Source: an uncultured Porticoccus sp.
GTDB taxonomy: Bacteria > Pseudomonadota > Gammaproteobacteria > Pseudomonadales > Porticoccaceae
NCBI GenBank assembly: GCA_905181945.1
Contig: CAJIZZ010000033.1
Coordinates: forward strand, 1-35,000
Reading direction: 5' to 3'
DNA length: 35,000 bases
Part shown: positions 27,742 through 35,000 of the stretch, one piece after another
Layout: every line of letters starts with the position of its first letter
Numbering within the stretch: position 1 is the stretch's first letter
Notes under the pieces: generated by a model
The model's database searches: none
Told to the model about the DNA's origin: nothing
Seen by the model: only the letters and a program-made list of their open reading frames with translations
Position numbers and translations under genes: made by a program

Positions 27742-28200
27742 CTATGAAAAAGGCTTTACTACGACCAAAATAACAACCCCCACCAGTATGATCACTGGAG
27801 CCTCATTAAACCATCTATAAAAAATATGGCTATAGGAATTATTGTCATCTCGAAATTGACTCATTAGCTGCTGACAGATGCAGTGATATACAACTAATAA
27901 AATAACTAGGAAAAGTTTTATTTGAAACCAGAGGGCTCCTTTATAGTAATCAGGAGAAATGCAAAAAAGAGCTATTCCCATAGAAATGGTGATTACCATA
28001 GATGGGTTTGCAATGCCCCTGTATAGTTTCCGTTCCATAATTTTAAATCGTTCATTGCTTATCTGATCGTCAGACATGGAGTGATAAACAAACAACCTTG
28101 GCAGGTAAAACAGCGCAGCAAACCAACAAACCATTGCAATAATGTGTATTGCAGTTATCCAACTATGATTCGCTATGAGAAATTCTTTTATCCAGTCCAT
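27742..28200 (-). CDS. hemJ: Protoporphyrinogen IX oxidase HemJ
   Basis: HemJ is the membrane enzyme that oxidises protoporphyrinogen IX in bacteria that lack HemG and HemY. Starting at the ATG at 28200 (MDWIKEFLIANHSWITAIHI) the protein has 152 aa and about four transmembrane helices. Conserved His and Lys are visible: AIHIIAMVCWFAALFYLPRLFVYH near residues 18-40, WFQIKLFLVILLVVYH in the middle, and RWFNEAPVIILVGVVILVVVKPF at the end. The open frame extends 68 codons further to 28404, but that part overlaps argC on the other strand and is not family sequence. It diverges from argC with 82 bases between. Confidence 0.9.
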   Translation of the reverse strand: MDWIKEFLIANHSWITAIHIIAMVCWFAALFYLPRLFVYHSMSDDQISNERFKIMERKLYRGIANPSMVITISMGIALFCISPDYYKGALWFQIKLFLVILLVVYHCICQQLMSQFRDDNNSYSHIFYRWFNEAPVIILVGVVILVVVKPFS

Positions 28201-28282
28201 TCGCTCATCACCTATATTCTGTGAGACTACGTTTAATCTTAGATTGTTTGGGTTATTATAAACACCTACAAAGGTTGATGAC

Positions 28283-29329
28283 ATGAAGAATAGCATAGTG
28301 ATTAAAATCGGTGTTGTGGGTGCCACAGGATACACTGGCGTCGAGCTATTAAGGCTTTTGGCGATGCATCCTAATGCGCAAGTGCTGGTGATAACTTCTC
28401 GCACCGAGATTGGTCGTCGAGTAGACGATTTATTTCCCAGCCTTAGAGGCTATTATGATCAGAGCTTTGTTGACCCAAACTCTGATCAATTAAATAATTG
28501 TGATGTCGTATTTTTCGCTACTCCTCATGGGGTTGCTCAAGAAGCTGCACCAGGCATGCTAAGAAGAGGCATCAAAGTTATTGACCTGTCCGCTGATTTC
28601 AGACTAAGAAGTTCTACTTCGTGGGAACAATGGTACGGAAAAGCCCATGGTTGTCCAGAACTGCTTGATAAGGCTGTGTATGGATTACCAGAAATTAATC
28701 GACAGGAAATAAAGAATGCCGATCTAGTTGCTTGCCCCGGCTGTTACCCTACCAGTGTATTGCTTGGATTTAAGCCGCTACTTGAGTCAGGGTTAGTAAA
28801 TCTTGATGATCTTATTGCTAATACTGCATCTGGCGTTAGCGGTGCTGGTCGTGAGGCTAACATAGAAAATCTTTTGTCGGAGACCAGCGATAGCTTTAAA
28901 GCCTACAGTGTGGCTGGACATAGGCATTTGCCGGAAATTAAGCAAGGTCTGGAGGATATTGCAGGAGAGCCTGTTAAATTGACGTTTGTACCTCACTTGC
29001 TACCAATTATCAGAGGAATACACTCTACATTGTATGCGACACTTAAAGTAAAAGGTGTGGATATACAGAAAATCTATGAAGATTGCTTTAGAGATGAACC
29101 TTTTGTTGATGTTTTGCCAGCCGGCAGTCATCCTCAGACACGCACTGTTAAAGGCACCAATAAGTGTAGAATTAGCGTATTTTGTCCTGGTGGTGGAGAT
29201 AAGATTGTAGTTCTTGTTGTTGAAGATAACCTTGTGAAAGGTGCTTCTGGCCAGGCAATACAGAATATGAATATATTATTTGGCTTGCCAGAAAGTACGG
29301 CTCTAGAAAGCCCCGCCTTGCTGCCCTAG
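28283..29329 (+). CDS. argC: N-acetyl-gamma-glutamyl-phosphate reductase ArgC
   Basis: ArgC reduces N-acetylglutamyl phosphate to the semialdehyde in arginine synthesis. The 348 aa protein has the NADP motif [17 protein letters not shown] (about 10-26), [22 protein letters not shown], the catalytic Cys154 in [13 protein letters not shown], and [10 protein letters not shown] with catalytic His. AAGG lies before the ATG at 28283. It is the usual length and is divergent from hemJ. The following 297 bases contain no convincing gene. Confidence 0.96.
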   Translation: MKNSIVIKIGVVGATGYTGVELLRLLAMHPNAQVLVITSRTEIGRRVDDLFPSLRGYYDQSFVDPNSDQLNNCDVVFFATPHGVAQEAAPGMLRRGIKVIDLSADFRLRSSTSWEQWYGKAHGCPELLDKAVYGLPEINRQEIKNADLVACPGCYPTSVLLGFKPLLESGLVNLDDLIANTASGVSGAGREANIENLLSETSDSFKAYSVAGHRHLPEIKQGLEDIAGEPVKLTFVPHLLPIIRGIHSTLYATLKVKGVDIQKIYEDCFRDEPFVDVLPAGSHPQTRTVKGTNKCRISVFCPGGGDKIVVLVVEDNLVKGASGQAIQNMNILFGLPESTALESPALLP

Positions 29330-29626
29330 GTTGACCTTACGCTATCAGTAAAAAGTGTCACAGGTGGAAAGGAAAAAGTTCTAGACCTGATCCGCTCGAT
29401 AGCATGGTTGATTCTGTTGCTAGAAAATCAGAATTTAAGTATTTTGATATTCTAAAAGGTATTATAGGATTATCTGCAGGCTTTTCCTCGCAGAGTGTAT
29501 CTGCAAAAACATGGTAACAGGATGATAGCAAGATACGTCGTGAGCGTGAGTGAAAGATTGATAAGAATTAGTATCGTTTGAACTGAAGTCAAACAGCTAG
29601 CGAATAATATTAAAGGAGAGCAAGGC
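29330..29626. other. Gene-free stretch between argC and the bactofilin
   Basis: No open frame of convincing composition or ribosome site is present. A 37-codon frame at 29404-29517 (MVDSVARKSEFKYF...) lacks a Shine-Dalgarno, and a frame at 29332-29454 lacks a start codon. The inverted repeat GTTTGA/TCAAAC (29576-29581 and 29589-29594) lies about 30-50 bases before the bactofilin ATG. Confidence 0.6.
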
Positions 29627-30037
29627 ATGTCTGCAAATAAGACTAGAGATTTTTCATCAGGAAATACAACGCTGATTTCTGAAAGCACTCGTATTGTTGG
29701 AGATCTACACTTTACTGGAAATTTAGAAATAGAGGGCCAGGTAACTGGCAATGTTCTCTCTAGCGAAGGAGGTGATCGAGTTAGAGTTTTGCCTACAGGT
29801 GTGGTTACAGGAGATATTCATTCCCCTATGGCTGTAATTAACGGACGCGTAGAGGGGAATATTTATTCCTCAGAAGAAGTCCACCTAGTGGCTAATTCCT
29901 ATGTGGAAGGCAATCTCTACTATGTATTGATTGAAATAGAAAAAGGTGCCCAGATAAACGGAACTTTTGTCTATCAGCCCAATCCGGACGACATTAAAGT
30001 TTTGGAAAACGACGATATAGCAACATCCAACGAGTAA
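29627..30037 (+). CDS. Bactofilin (polymer-forming cytoskeletal protein)
   Basis: Bactofilins assemble into nucleotide-free filaments through a right-handed beta-helix and help shape cell envelope or position enzymes. The 136 aa protein has the characteristic core with repeating short strands and Gly turns: STRIVGDLHFTGNLEIEGQVTGNVLS, GVVTGDIHSPMAVINGRVEGNIYSS, VEGNLYYVLIEIEKGAQINGTF. Disordered tails of about 15 residues flank it, as is normal. AAGGAG lies ten bases before the ATG. In Pseudomonas-like genomes a bactofilin also sits just before erpA. An M23 peptidase gene is nearby, a family often associated with bactofilins in other species. Confidence 0.9.
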   Translation: MSANKTRDFSSGNTTLISESTRIVGDLHFTGNLEIEGQVTGNVLSSEGGDRVRVLPTGVVTGDIHSPMAVINGRVEGNIYSSEEVHLVANSYVEGNLYYVLIEIEKGAQINGTFVYQPNPDDIKVLENDDIATSNE

Positions 30038-30104
30038 GTTGTTAGTGTATGCTATGATGGCTTGGTTATATCTTTTTTGGTTGCAGTAATCTACAGGAAT
30101 ATAA

Positions 30105-30458
30105 ATGTCAGGTATTCAAACGTTTGTGCCTATGCCTCTGTATGTGTCAGAGCGCGCAGCAGCAAAGGTAAAAAATTTAGTTGAAGAAGAAGGTAACCCT
30201 GAGCTCAAATTAAGAGTGTTTGTTACTGGTGGCGGCTGTTCCGGCTTTCAGTATGGATTCAGTTTTGATGAGTTGGTAGCCGAAGATGATACTATTATAG
30301 AAGAAGAAGGTATTTCTGTGCTTGCGGATTCCCTGAGTATTCAATATTTAGTGGGCTCCACTGTAGATTATGAGGAAGGCCTCCAAGGGTCTAAGTTCTC
30401 TATTTCTAATCCAAATGCTACCGCTACATGTGGTTGTGGATCTTCTTTTTCAATGTAA
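30105..30458 (+). CDS. erpA: Iron-sulfur cluster insertion protein ErpA
   Basis: ErpA is an A-type carrier that delivers Fe-S clusters, for example to isoprenoid enzymes. The 117 aa protein has the A-type pattern of three Cys: one in [13 protein letters not shown] and two in the C-terminal [19 protein letters not shown]-like residues ([33 protein letters not shown]) between them match the family. AGGAA precedes the ATG. It is 67 bases after the bactofilin and ends 23 bases from the convergent anmK. Confidence 0.94.
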   Translation: MSGIQTFVPMPLYVSERAAAKVKNLVEEEGNPELKLRVFVTGGGCSGFQYGFSFDELVAEDDTIIEEEGISVLADSLSIQYLVGSTVDYEEGLQGSKFSISNPNATATCGCGSSFSM

Positions 30459-30481
30459 GTCATATTCTTTTAGAGCTGGCT

Positions 30482-31621
30482 TTACTTTGTGTAAATCGCT
30501 CCTAGTATAGAGGCTTTTTTCGCCCCAGTTACAGCTGGTATATTGCCAGGTGCCCCTTCGATAGTTTGCTTTGCTAGCCAAGCAAAGGCAACAGCTTCAA
30601 CCCATCCTGGAGCAACACCTAGTGCTGATGTGTTTTCAACTAGGGTTGGATGCAGCAATTCTCCAAGACGACGAACTAAAGCAATATTGTGCGCACCACC
30701 ACCACAGATATATACTTCATCTACTTTTAATTTGTGAGAATGCAGCGCTTGAGTGATAGTTTTAGCTGTAAACTCCAACAATGTCGCTTGAACGTCTGCT
30801 GGCCTGCAAGGTGGAATTTTTCTTAGGTGTTCTTGTAACCAGCACATATTAAATAATTCTGGACCCGTGCTCTTGGGGGCCGGCTCTATAATATAAGAAG
30901 TACTCATTAGACTAGAAAGTAACGCCTTAACAGCGCTCCCTTCGGAGGCCCAGGCACCGCTTTCATCATAATCTTTTCCAAGATTTTCCTTGATCCACTT
31001 GTCCATTAGCCCATTACCTGGACCTATATCATAACCAAGAACTGATGAGGTCATTCCATCACCGAGCAATAGGGTAATATTAGAGATACCCCCTATGTTG
31101 ATAATGGCACGTATAGAGCCAATTTTTTCAAAGAACTCTAGATGAAATCTTGGGACAAGAGGAGCCCCTTGCCCGCCTAATGCGATATCACGACGACGAA
31201 AATCAGCAACTGTAGTGATACCAGTTAACTCTGCAATAGTGTTTGGATCGCCTATTTGCAAGCTATAGCCTTCGTCGTTGTTAGAAATTTTTCCTGGCGG
31301 ATAATGCCGAATAGTTTGTCCGTGGCTACCGATTGCTAAAATATCTTTTGTTCCTTTTATCGATCTTGATAAATAGACTAATTCATTGACGGCTTGCGCG
31401 AATAGTTTCCCAAGAGATCTGTCTAGCAGACTCATTCGATGTATTTCATCTACTCCTGAGGCGCTGAGTGAATTGATTTGTTCTTTTATCCTGCTCTCTA
31501 ATTTAAGTGAATGTGTGAGCAGCACTTCAGGTTTCTGAGGTCCGAGGTCTACCAAGACAGCGTCAATACTATCTGCACTTGTTCCAGACATAAGACCTAT
31601 ATAAAGTTGCTTCTCGCTCAT
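30482..31621 (-). CDS. anmK: Anhydro-N-acetylmuramic acid kinase AnmK
   Basis: AnmK cleaves and phosphorylates 1,6-anhydro-MurNAc, giving MurNAc 6-phosphate, in peptidoglycan recycling. The 379 aa protein starts with YIGLMSGTSADSIDAVLVDL, and also has SHGQTIRHYPP, VADFRRRDIALGGQGAPLVPRFH (catalytic Asp), NIGGISNITLL, GYDIGPGNGLMDKWI and VYICGGGAHN, all typical of the ASKHA-fold family. It begins 12 bases after the M23 peptidase, so both are likely one transcript. That pairing places cleavage of the wall next to recycling of a wall fragment. Confidence 0.96.
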   Translation of the reverse strand: MSEKQLYIGLMSGTSADSIDAVLVDLGPQKPEVLLTHSLKLESRIKEQINSLSASGVDEIHRMSLLDRSLGKLFAQAVNELVYLSRSIKGTKDILAIGSHGQTIRHYPPGKISNNDEGYSLQIGDPNTIAELTGITTVADFRRRDIALGGQGAPLVPRFHLEFFEKIGSIRAIINIGGISNITLLLGDGMTSSVLGYDIGPGNGLMDKWIKENLGKDYDESGAWASEGSAVKALLSSLMSTSYIIEPAPKSTGPELFNMCWLQEHLRKIPPCRPADVQATLLEFTAKTITQALHSHKLKVDEVYICGGGAHNIALVRRLGELLHPTLVENTSALGVAPGWVEAVAFAWLAKQTIEGAPGNIPAVTGAKKASILGAIYTK

Positions 31622-31633
31622 AGTCTTGAGTAT

Positions 31634-33103
31634 CTAATTATTAGATTTTTGTTTTTTGGATGATAATATCATAGCTAGTTTTGATGTTTTTTGGTGGCTT
31701 TTAAGCTGTGCAACTAAAGGTTTTGTGAGCTGCTCGAATCGGACTCTCTCAGAATTTTTGATCGGGTTAGCCTGTGGAAGAGCGACCGTGCGAGGATTTT
31801 TGTGAACACCATTGATTAAAAATTCATAGTGTAAGTGAGGGCCTGTAGAGTAACCCGTAGAGCCCAATGTTCCAATTATTTGCCTCTGCGAGACTTTTTG
31901 CCCTTTTTTCACTTTTCGTTTCTGAAGATGAAGGTACTTGGTGATTACTTCTTGGCCATGCTGTATAAATATATAATTTCCATTGGCTTTATTGTAGCTG
32001 CTAGCAATAATTTTGCCGTCACCCGCCGCAAGAATTGGAGTACCTCGCGGGGCAGCATAGTCTACACCCCGATGAGCGATTATTTTTTTGTGTATGGGAT
32101 GCTGGCGTTTTAAATTAAAACTAGAACTTATACGAGTAAAATCAAGCGGCGCGCGAAGGAACGTTTTTCGCATATCATAGCCTTCAGGGGTGTAGTATTT
32201 TGCGCTTCCATCGACGCTTAGGTAACGAACAGCCCTAAACGATCTACCTTGATTGACGAATTCAGCAGCTAAAATATGGCCTTCATCTATTTTTTCTCCA
32301 TTTAAAAATTTTTCTTCATATAGAACAGAAAAACTATCCCCCTTTCGTATATCTAACGCAAAGTCGATATCCCAACCAAAGATATTAGCGAGCTCCATAA
32401 TTACACCATAAGGCAGCCGAGCGCGCTCACCGCTGAGGAATAGCGAGCCTTCAATTATTGCATCGCGATAAGTAGAAATTATCTCAGGACTTAAAATAAT
32501 ATGCTTCCCAGTAAATTTAACTCCTTCTATTTGATCGGTCTTGACATAGAGATAAGATTCTAGTTTGGATTTAATGTATCTAAGTTGTATGAGCTCTCCT
32601 TCAGGAGATAGGGCAAATTGTATCTTTTGTCCAGGCTGTACTGCCAATAAAGGCTCGGATAGAGGGATAGATGTTAAGTCAAGAACGTCTTTTGCGCTCA
32701 AAGAAGATCTTTGGAAAATGATGCTGAGATTGTCGCCATGCTTAATGATCTGATCTTTCCATATTAGATGTTCGACACTACTGTCAGAAGACGACTCTAG
32801 ACTGGAAGAGCTGAATGCCGAAACATCCGATGCTGCTTTTATTTTTTCTCCATTATCAAAACTGACGACTATATCTTTTTCGATACGCTTTATGGGTGTT
32901 CTTTCGGCTGAAAAATAAAAGATCATTGCTAGTATAGCAACTGCATAAGTCAATGCTGCTGCATATGCCTTGAGGTAAACCAATGCTGCTGCATATGCCT
33001 TGAAATAAATCAATGATACGGTAGCGCAGACCTTAGATGTGAATATCTTATAGGATAATATCGAATAAGCCTGCTTGGCATTGTGATATCTATTTTGGGG
33101 CAT
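31634..33103 (-). CDS. Membrane-anchored M23 peptidoglycan endopeptidase, MepM-like
   Basis: This probable zinc endopeptidase cuts peptidoglycan cross-links. Residues about 26-64 are a long hydrophobic anchor, 116-165 an OapA/LysM-like region (IKHGDNLSIIF, LAVQPGQKIQF), and the C-terminal LytM domain has HRGVDYAAPRGTPI (zinc His344, Asp348), YLHL and GYSTGPHLHYEF (His423, His425). Length 489 aa is near MepM. The anchor carries a duplicated ten-residue unit, KAYAAALVYL/KAYAAALTYA, matching a 30-base tandem repeat. The only suitable start is ATG at 33103; no ribosome site is seen and a promoter ends just before it. It precedes anmK on the same strand. Confidence 0.9.
   Translation of the reverse strand: MPQNRYHNAKQAYSILSYKIFTSKVCATVSLIYFKAYAAALVYLKAYAAALTYAVAILAMIFYFSAERTPIKRIEKDIVVSFDNGEKIKAASDVSAFSSSSLESSSDSSVEHLIWKDQIIKHGDNLSIIFQRSSLSAKDVLDLTSIPLSEPLLAVQPGQKIQFALSPEGELIQLRYIKSKLESYLYVKTDQIEGVKFTGKHIILSPEIISTYRDAIIEGSLFLSGERARLPYGVIMELANIFGWDIDFALDIRKGDSFSVLYEEKFLNGEKIDEGHILAAEFVNQGRSFRAVRYLSVDGSAKYYTPEGYDMRKTFLRAPLDFTRISSSFNLKRQHPIHKKIIAHRGVDYAAPRGTPILAAGDGKIIASSYNKANGNYIFIQHGQEVITKYLHLQKRKVKKGQKVSQRQIIGTLGSTGYSTGPHLHYEFLINGVHKNPRTVALPQANPIKNSERVRFEQLTKPLVAQLKSHQKTSKLAMILSSKKQKSNN
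32951..33010. repeat. 30-bp tandem duplication inside the M23 peptidase gene
   Basis: Two adjacent 30-base units, 32951-32980 and 32981-33010, share the first 22 bases and differ at four of the last eight. A partial third copy (CAATG) follows at 33011. The unit is a multiple of three and duplicates ten residues of the membrane-anchor region. Confidence 0.9.
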
Positions 33104-33108
33104 AATAG

Positions 33109-33136
33109 CTTATATACTACTTTATATTGATGTTAA
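33109..33136 (-). promoter_or_regulatory. Candidate promoter of the M23 peptidase-anmK pair
   Basis: On the minus strand TTAACA (33136-33131) and TATAAG (33114-33109) are 16 bases apart. Initiation is expected within one or two bases of the ATG at 33103. Confidence 0.35.
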
Positions 33137-33166
33137 TACCAGAACTGCATATTAACAGAAATCATC

Positions 33167-33196
33167 TTAAGTCCACAGTTGGGATTTTTAAGTCCA
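33167..33196. repeat. 9-bp direct repeat upstream of tyrS
   Basis: TTAAGTCCA occurs at 33167-33175 and again at 33188-33196, a period of 21 bases (about two helical turns), in the 174-base region between the M23 peptidase and tyrS. It could be an operator or chance; no candidate regulator is known. Confidence 0.5.
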
Positions 33197-33277
33197 GTCT
33201 CAGAAATGTTTGTTTTTGTAGAGAGATAATGTATCGTTTGCATCCTTCGTGGTTTGTTCAAGGTAGAGACTTTAAAG

Positions 33278-34588
33278 ATGGACAAGAACAGTGAGCAGTT
33301 AATAGACGACCTTCAAGCACGAGGCTTGATTGCCCAAATGACCGCAGCTGAGAAGCTAGTTGAGCACCTGTCAACTGGTTCTCGCACTCTCTATTGTGGG
33401 TTTGACCCAACAGCAGATAGCCTTCACATTGGCAGCTTGGTGCCCTTGTTAGTTTTAAGACGCTTTCAACAGGCAGGACATAAACCCATTGCTCTACTCG
33501 GAGGTGCGACAGGATTAATTGGAGATCCAAGCTTTAAAGCTCAAGAACGAAAACTTAATACACCTGATGTAGTTGCAGACTGGGTCATTTTGATTAGAGA
33601 GCAGATATCTAAATTTGTAGATTTTAATATTGGCGACCGTTCTGCTGAGATGGTGAACAATATGGATTGGATCGAAAAAATAGATCTGTTGTCCTTCTTG
33701 CGAGATGTAGGCAAGCATTTCTCTGTCAACAACATGGTTAATAAGGAGTCTGTACAACAAAGACTCGATAGAGATGGCGAGGGTATATCTTATACCGAGT
33801 TTACTTATATGTTGCTCCAGTCCTATGATTTCGCTCAACTGAATCGACTGCATGATTGCACTGTGCAAATTGGCGGATCAGACCAGTGGGGGAATATAAC
33901 CGGCGGCGTTGATCTTTCACGACGCTTAAATGGTAGTCAGGTTTTCGGTATGACGCTACCATTAGTAACAAAATCAGATGGCACTAAGTTCGGTAAAACT
34001 GAAGCTGGCACCATATGGCTTGATCCTAAAAAAACGTCGCCTTATGCATTTTATCAATTCTGGTTGAATACTGCAGATGCAGATGTGTATACCTTTTTGC
34101 GGTATTTCACTTTTTTATCACTCAGTGCTATTGATGAGATAGAAAAAGTTGATGCCCTGATTCAGGGTAGAAAGTCTGCTCAAGACGTACTTGCGAGAGA
34201 AGTAACGGAGCTTGTGCATGGACCGGTTAGTCTTGCTGCGGCACAACGGATAACTCGCGAGCTTTTCTCAGGTGAGCTGGCATCTTTGAGCGAAGACGAC
34301 TTAGTTCAACTTAAGCAAGATGGCTTGCCGTCAAGTAGCCTAGAACTGTCGGAACTAGATGGGCAAACTATGACAGGGCTTTTTTCAGAGTGCGGCCTAG
34401 CCCTTTCCGGCAAAGAGGTTAAGGATGCACTTTTGCGCAATGCCCTATCTATTAATGGGGTCACTAAGTGTTACGAAGATAACATGAAGATAGCAAGATG
34501 TTTTTCCTTGGATCATGCACTTTTCGGGAGATTTTTTATAGTTAAGCTCGGGAAGAAAAAATATCATTTATTTGAGCTGACCGTTTAA
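33278..34588 (+). CDS. tyrS: Tyrosyl-tRNA synthetase TyrS
   Basis: TyrS charges tRNA-Tyr. From the ATG at 33278 the protein has 436 aa, slightly longer than E. coli TyrS (424). Class I signatures are the HIGH-equivalent LHIGSLVPLL (about 49-58) and the KMSKS-equivalent KFGKT (about 237-241); CGFDPTADSL (tyrosine pocket), GGSDQWGNITGGVDL and a C-terminal S4-like RNA-binding part ending FFIVKLGKKKYHLFEL are also present. HIGS replaces the HLGH of the E. coli protein. A TTG at 33254 could extend the frame by eight residues without family support. AAGG/AGAG stands before the ATG. It is followed by an rRNA promoter region, the order seen in Pseudomonas. Confidence 0.95.
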   Translation: MDKNSEQLIDDLQARGLIAQMTAAEKLVEHLSTGSRTLYCGFDPTADSLHIGSLVPLLVLRRFQQAGHKPIALLGGATGLIGDPSFKAQERKLNTPDVVADWVILIREQISKFVDFNIGDRSAEMVNNMDWIEKIDLLSFLRDVGKHFSVNNMVNKESVQQRLDRDGEGISYTEFTYMLLQSYDFAQLNRLHDCTVQIGGSDQWGNITGGVDLSRRLNGSQVFGMTLPLVTKSDGTKFGKTEAGTIWLDPKKTSPYAFYQFWLNTADADVYTFLRYFTFLSLSAIDEIEKVDALIQGRKSAQDVLAREVTELVHGPVSLAAAQRITRELFSGELASLSEDDLVQLKQDGLPSSSLELSELDGQTMTGLFSECGLALSGKEVKDALLRNALSINGVTKCYEDNMKIARCFSLDHALFGRFFIVKLGKKKYHLFELTV

Positions 34589-34607
34589 GCAAAAAAATTA
34601 TAAAAAT

Positions 34608-34634
34608 AAACGCCCAAAATAACGTTTCTTTTTG
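34608..34634 (+). terminator. Weak terminator candidate after tyrS
   Basis: AAACG (34608-34612) and CGTTT (34623-34627) form a five-base stem followed by CTTTTTG. It is AT-rich and weak. Confidence 0.35.
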
Positions 34635-34737
34635 TTCAGAAGCAAAGTTCTCTGCTCAGAAATAAAGCTAAAATCCCCAGTTCTTGTGAACATATTAATC
34701 AAATCGAAAAAAAGAACTACTTTTATAAAGAAATAGT

Positions 34738-34765
34738 TTGACAGCTAGGCGTGAAAGGCTAGAAT
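34738..34765 (+). promoter_or_regulatory. rRNA operon promoter P1
   Basis: Consensus -35 TTGACA (34738-34743), a 16-base spacer and -10 TAGAAT (34760-34765), with a GC-rich discriminator GCGCG directly after. AT-rich sequence with A and T runs precedes it (about 34690-34737), as expected of an UP element. The 16-base spacer and GC discriminator are hallmarks of stringently controlled rRNA promoters. Confidence 0.8.
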
Positions 34766-34849
34766 GCGCGTCCGTTTCAAGGTTGATTGGAAACGAAAAA
34801 TTAACAGCCACAAGTCGTGAATTTTTTAGTAAAAAAACCATCGATACTG

Positions 34850-34877
34850 TTGACTTTAAGGAGGCGATCCGTAGAAT
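34850..34877 (+). promoter_or_regulatory. rRNA operon promoter P2
   Basis: TTGACT (34850-34855), 16-base spacer, TAGAAT (34872-34877), the same geometry as P1 and 112 bases downstream. A T-run and A-run (about 34820-34838) precede it as a possible UP element. Confidence 0.75.
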
Positions 34878-35000
34878 ACGCAACCCGCTCCATACGTGAG
34901 CAACGTTCTTTAACAATTAATCAGATAATGAGTGTGGGTGCTTGCTGAGATGATTCATGTGACAACGAATCATCAAATACAAGTAACTCACCAAAATAAG
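34878..35000 (+). other. rRNA operon leader (16S gene lies beyond the window)
   Basis: The transcribed leader holds a boxA-like GTTCTTTAACA and then ATCAGATAATGAGTGTGGGTGC, both near the E. coli rrn leader, where boxA recruits the antitermination complex. Downstream a perfect eight-base stem GATGATTC/GAATCATC (34949-34956 and 34967-34974) forms a hairpin. No 16S sequence is reached by 35000. Region 34589-35000 contains no gene. Confidence 0.8.
34904..34915 (+). promoter_or_regulatory. rrn boxA antitermination element
   Basis: CGTTCTTTAACA matches the E. coli rrn boxA TGCTCTTTAACA at 10 of 12 positions and is followed by the conserved ATCAGA-AAT and GTGTGGG segments. NusB/NusE (S10) bind this element in rRNA transcripts. 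Confidence 0.75.

Noticed and set aside
28201-28404. 68-codon extension of HemJ
   Set aside because: Runs antisense across the argC start and lacks hydrophobic family sequence; the 152 aa form matches the family length.
29404-29517. Small ORF of 37 codons between argC and bactofilin
   Set aside because: No ribosome site and no recognisable similarity; could arise by chance in AT-rich DNA.

Overview
The window is a dense stretch of core chromosome from a gammaproteobacterium with moderately low GC. Protein families and gene order both point there: epd-pgk-fba, a zapB-like/zapA/6S RNA/5-formyl-THF cyclo-ligase cluster back-to-back with a YgfB/pepP/ubiH/ubiI cluster, and argC, bactofilin, erpA, anmK, M23 peptidase and tyrS leading into an rRNA operon. 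The tyrS-to-rRNA order resembles Pseudomonas and relatives. The AT-rich composition would suit a marine relative, but that lineage guess is inference.

Layout. 1-177: the end of secB. 262-5490 (minus): a methyl-cycle operon, regulator-methyltransferase (SahR-like), metK, ahcY, metF, rsmE. 5647-11022 (plus): tkt, epd, pgk and fba, divergent from the methyl-cycle operon across a region holding a perfect 11-bp-arm dyad. 11124-14387 (plus): an alpha/beta hydrolase, an MFS-like transporter and srkA. 14422-16809: rpiA and ilvA, divergent. 16832-19641 (minus): pyk; then, in transcription order, a zapB-like gene, zapA, 6S RNA and the folate cyclo-ligase. 19842-25188 (plus): ygfB, pepP, ubiH, ubiI, gcvH and a small conserved protein. 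25243-28200 (minus): hemB, hemL, hemJ. 28283-30458 (plus): argC, a gene-free gap of 297 bp, a bactofilin and erpA. 30482-33103 (minus): anmK and an M23 peptidase. 33278-34588: tyrS. 34589-35000: the promoter and leader region of an rRNA operon whose 16S gene must start just beyond the window.

How the genes work together. MetK makes SAM, methyltransferases including RsmE use it, AhcY removes the SAH formed, and MetF supplies methyl groups. The SahR-like protein is well placed to sense SAH or SAM and act at the dyad over its own promoter. Tkt, Epd, Pgk, Fba, RpiA and Pyk cover the pentose-phosphate and lower glycolytic steps, with Epd leading towards vitamin B6. HemL, HemB and HemJ serve haem synthesis, UbiH and UbiI ubiquinone synthesis, and ErpA Fe-S delivery. 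The M23 peptidase and AnmK both concern peptidoglycan turnover.

No phage, insertion sequence, CRISPR array, toxin or defence island was found, and nothing I would call a new system. The best leads are regulatory or small-scale: the SahR-type dyad and a possibly leaderless sahR message, a 30-bp in-frame tandem duplication in the membrane anchor of the M23 peptidase, an uncharacterised transporter coupled to srkA, and paired rRNA promoters of identical geometry.
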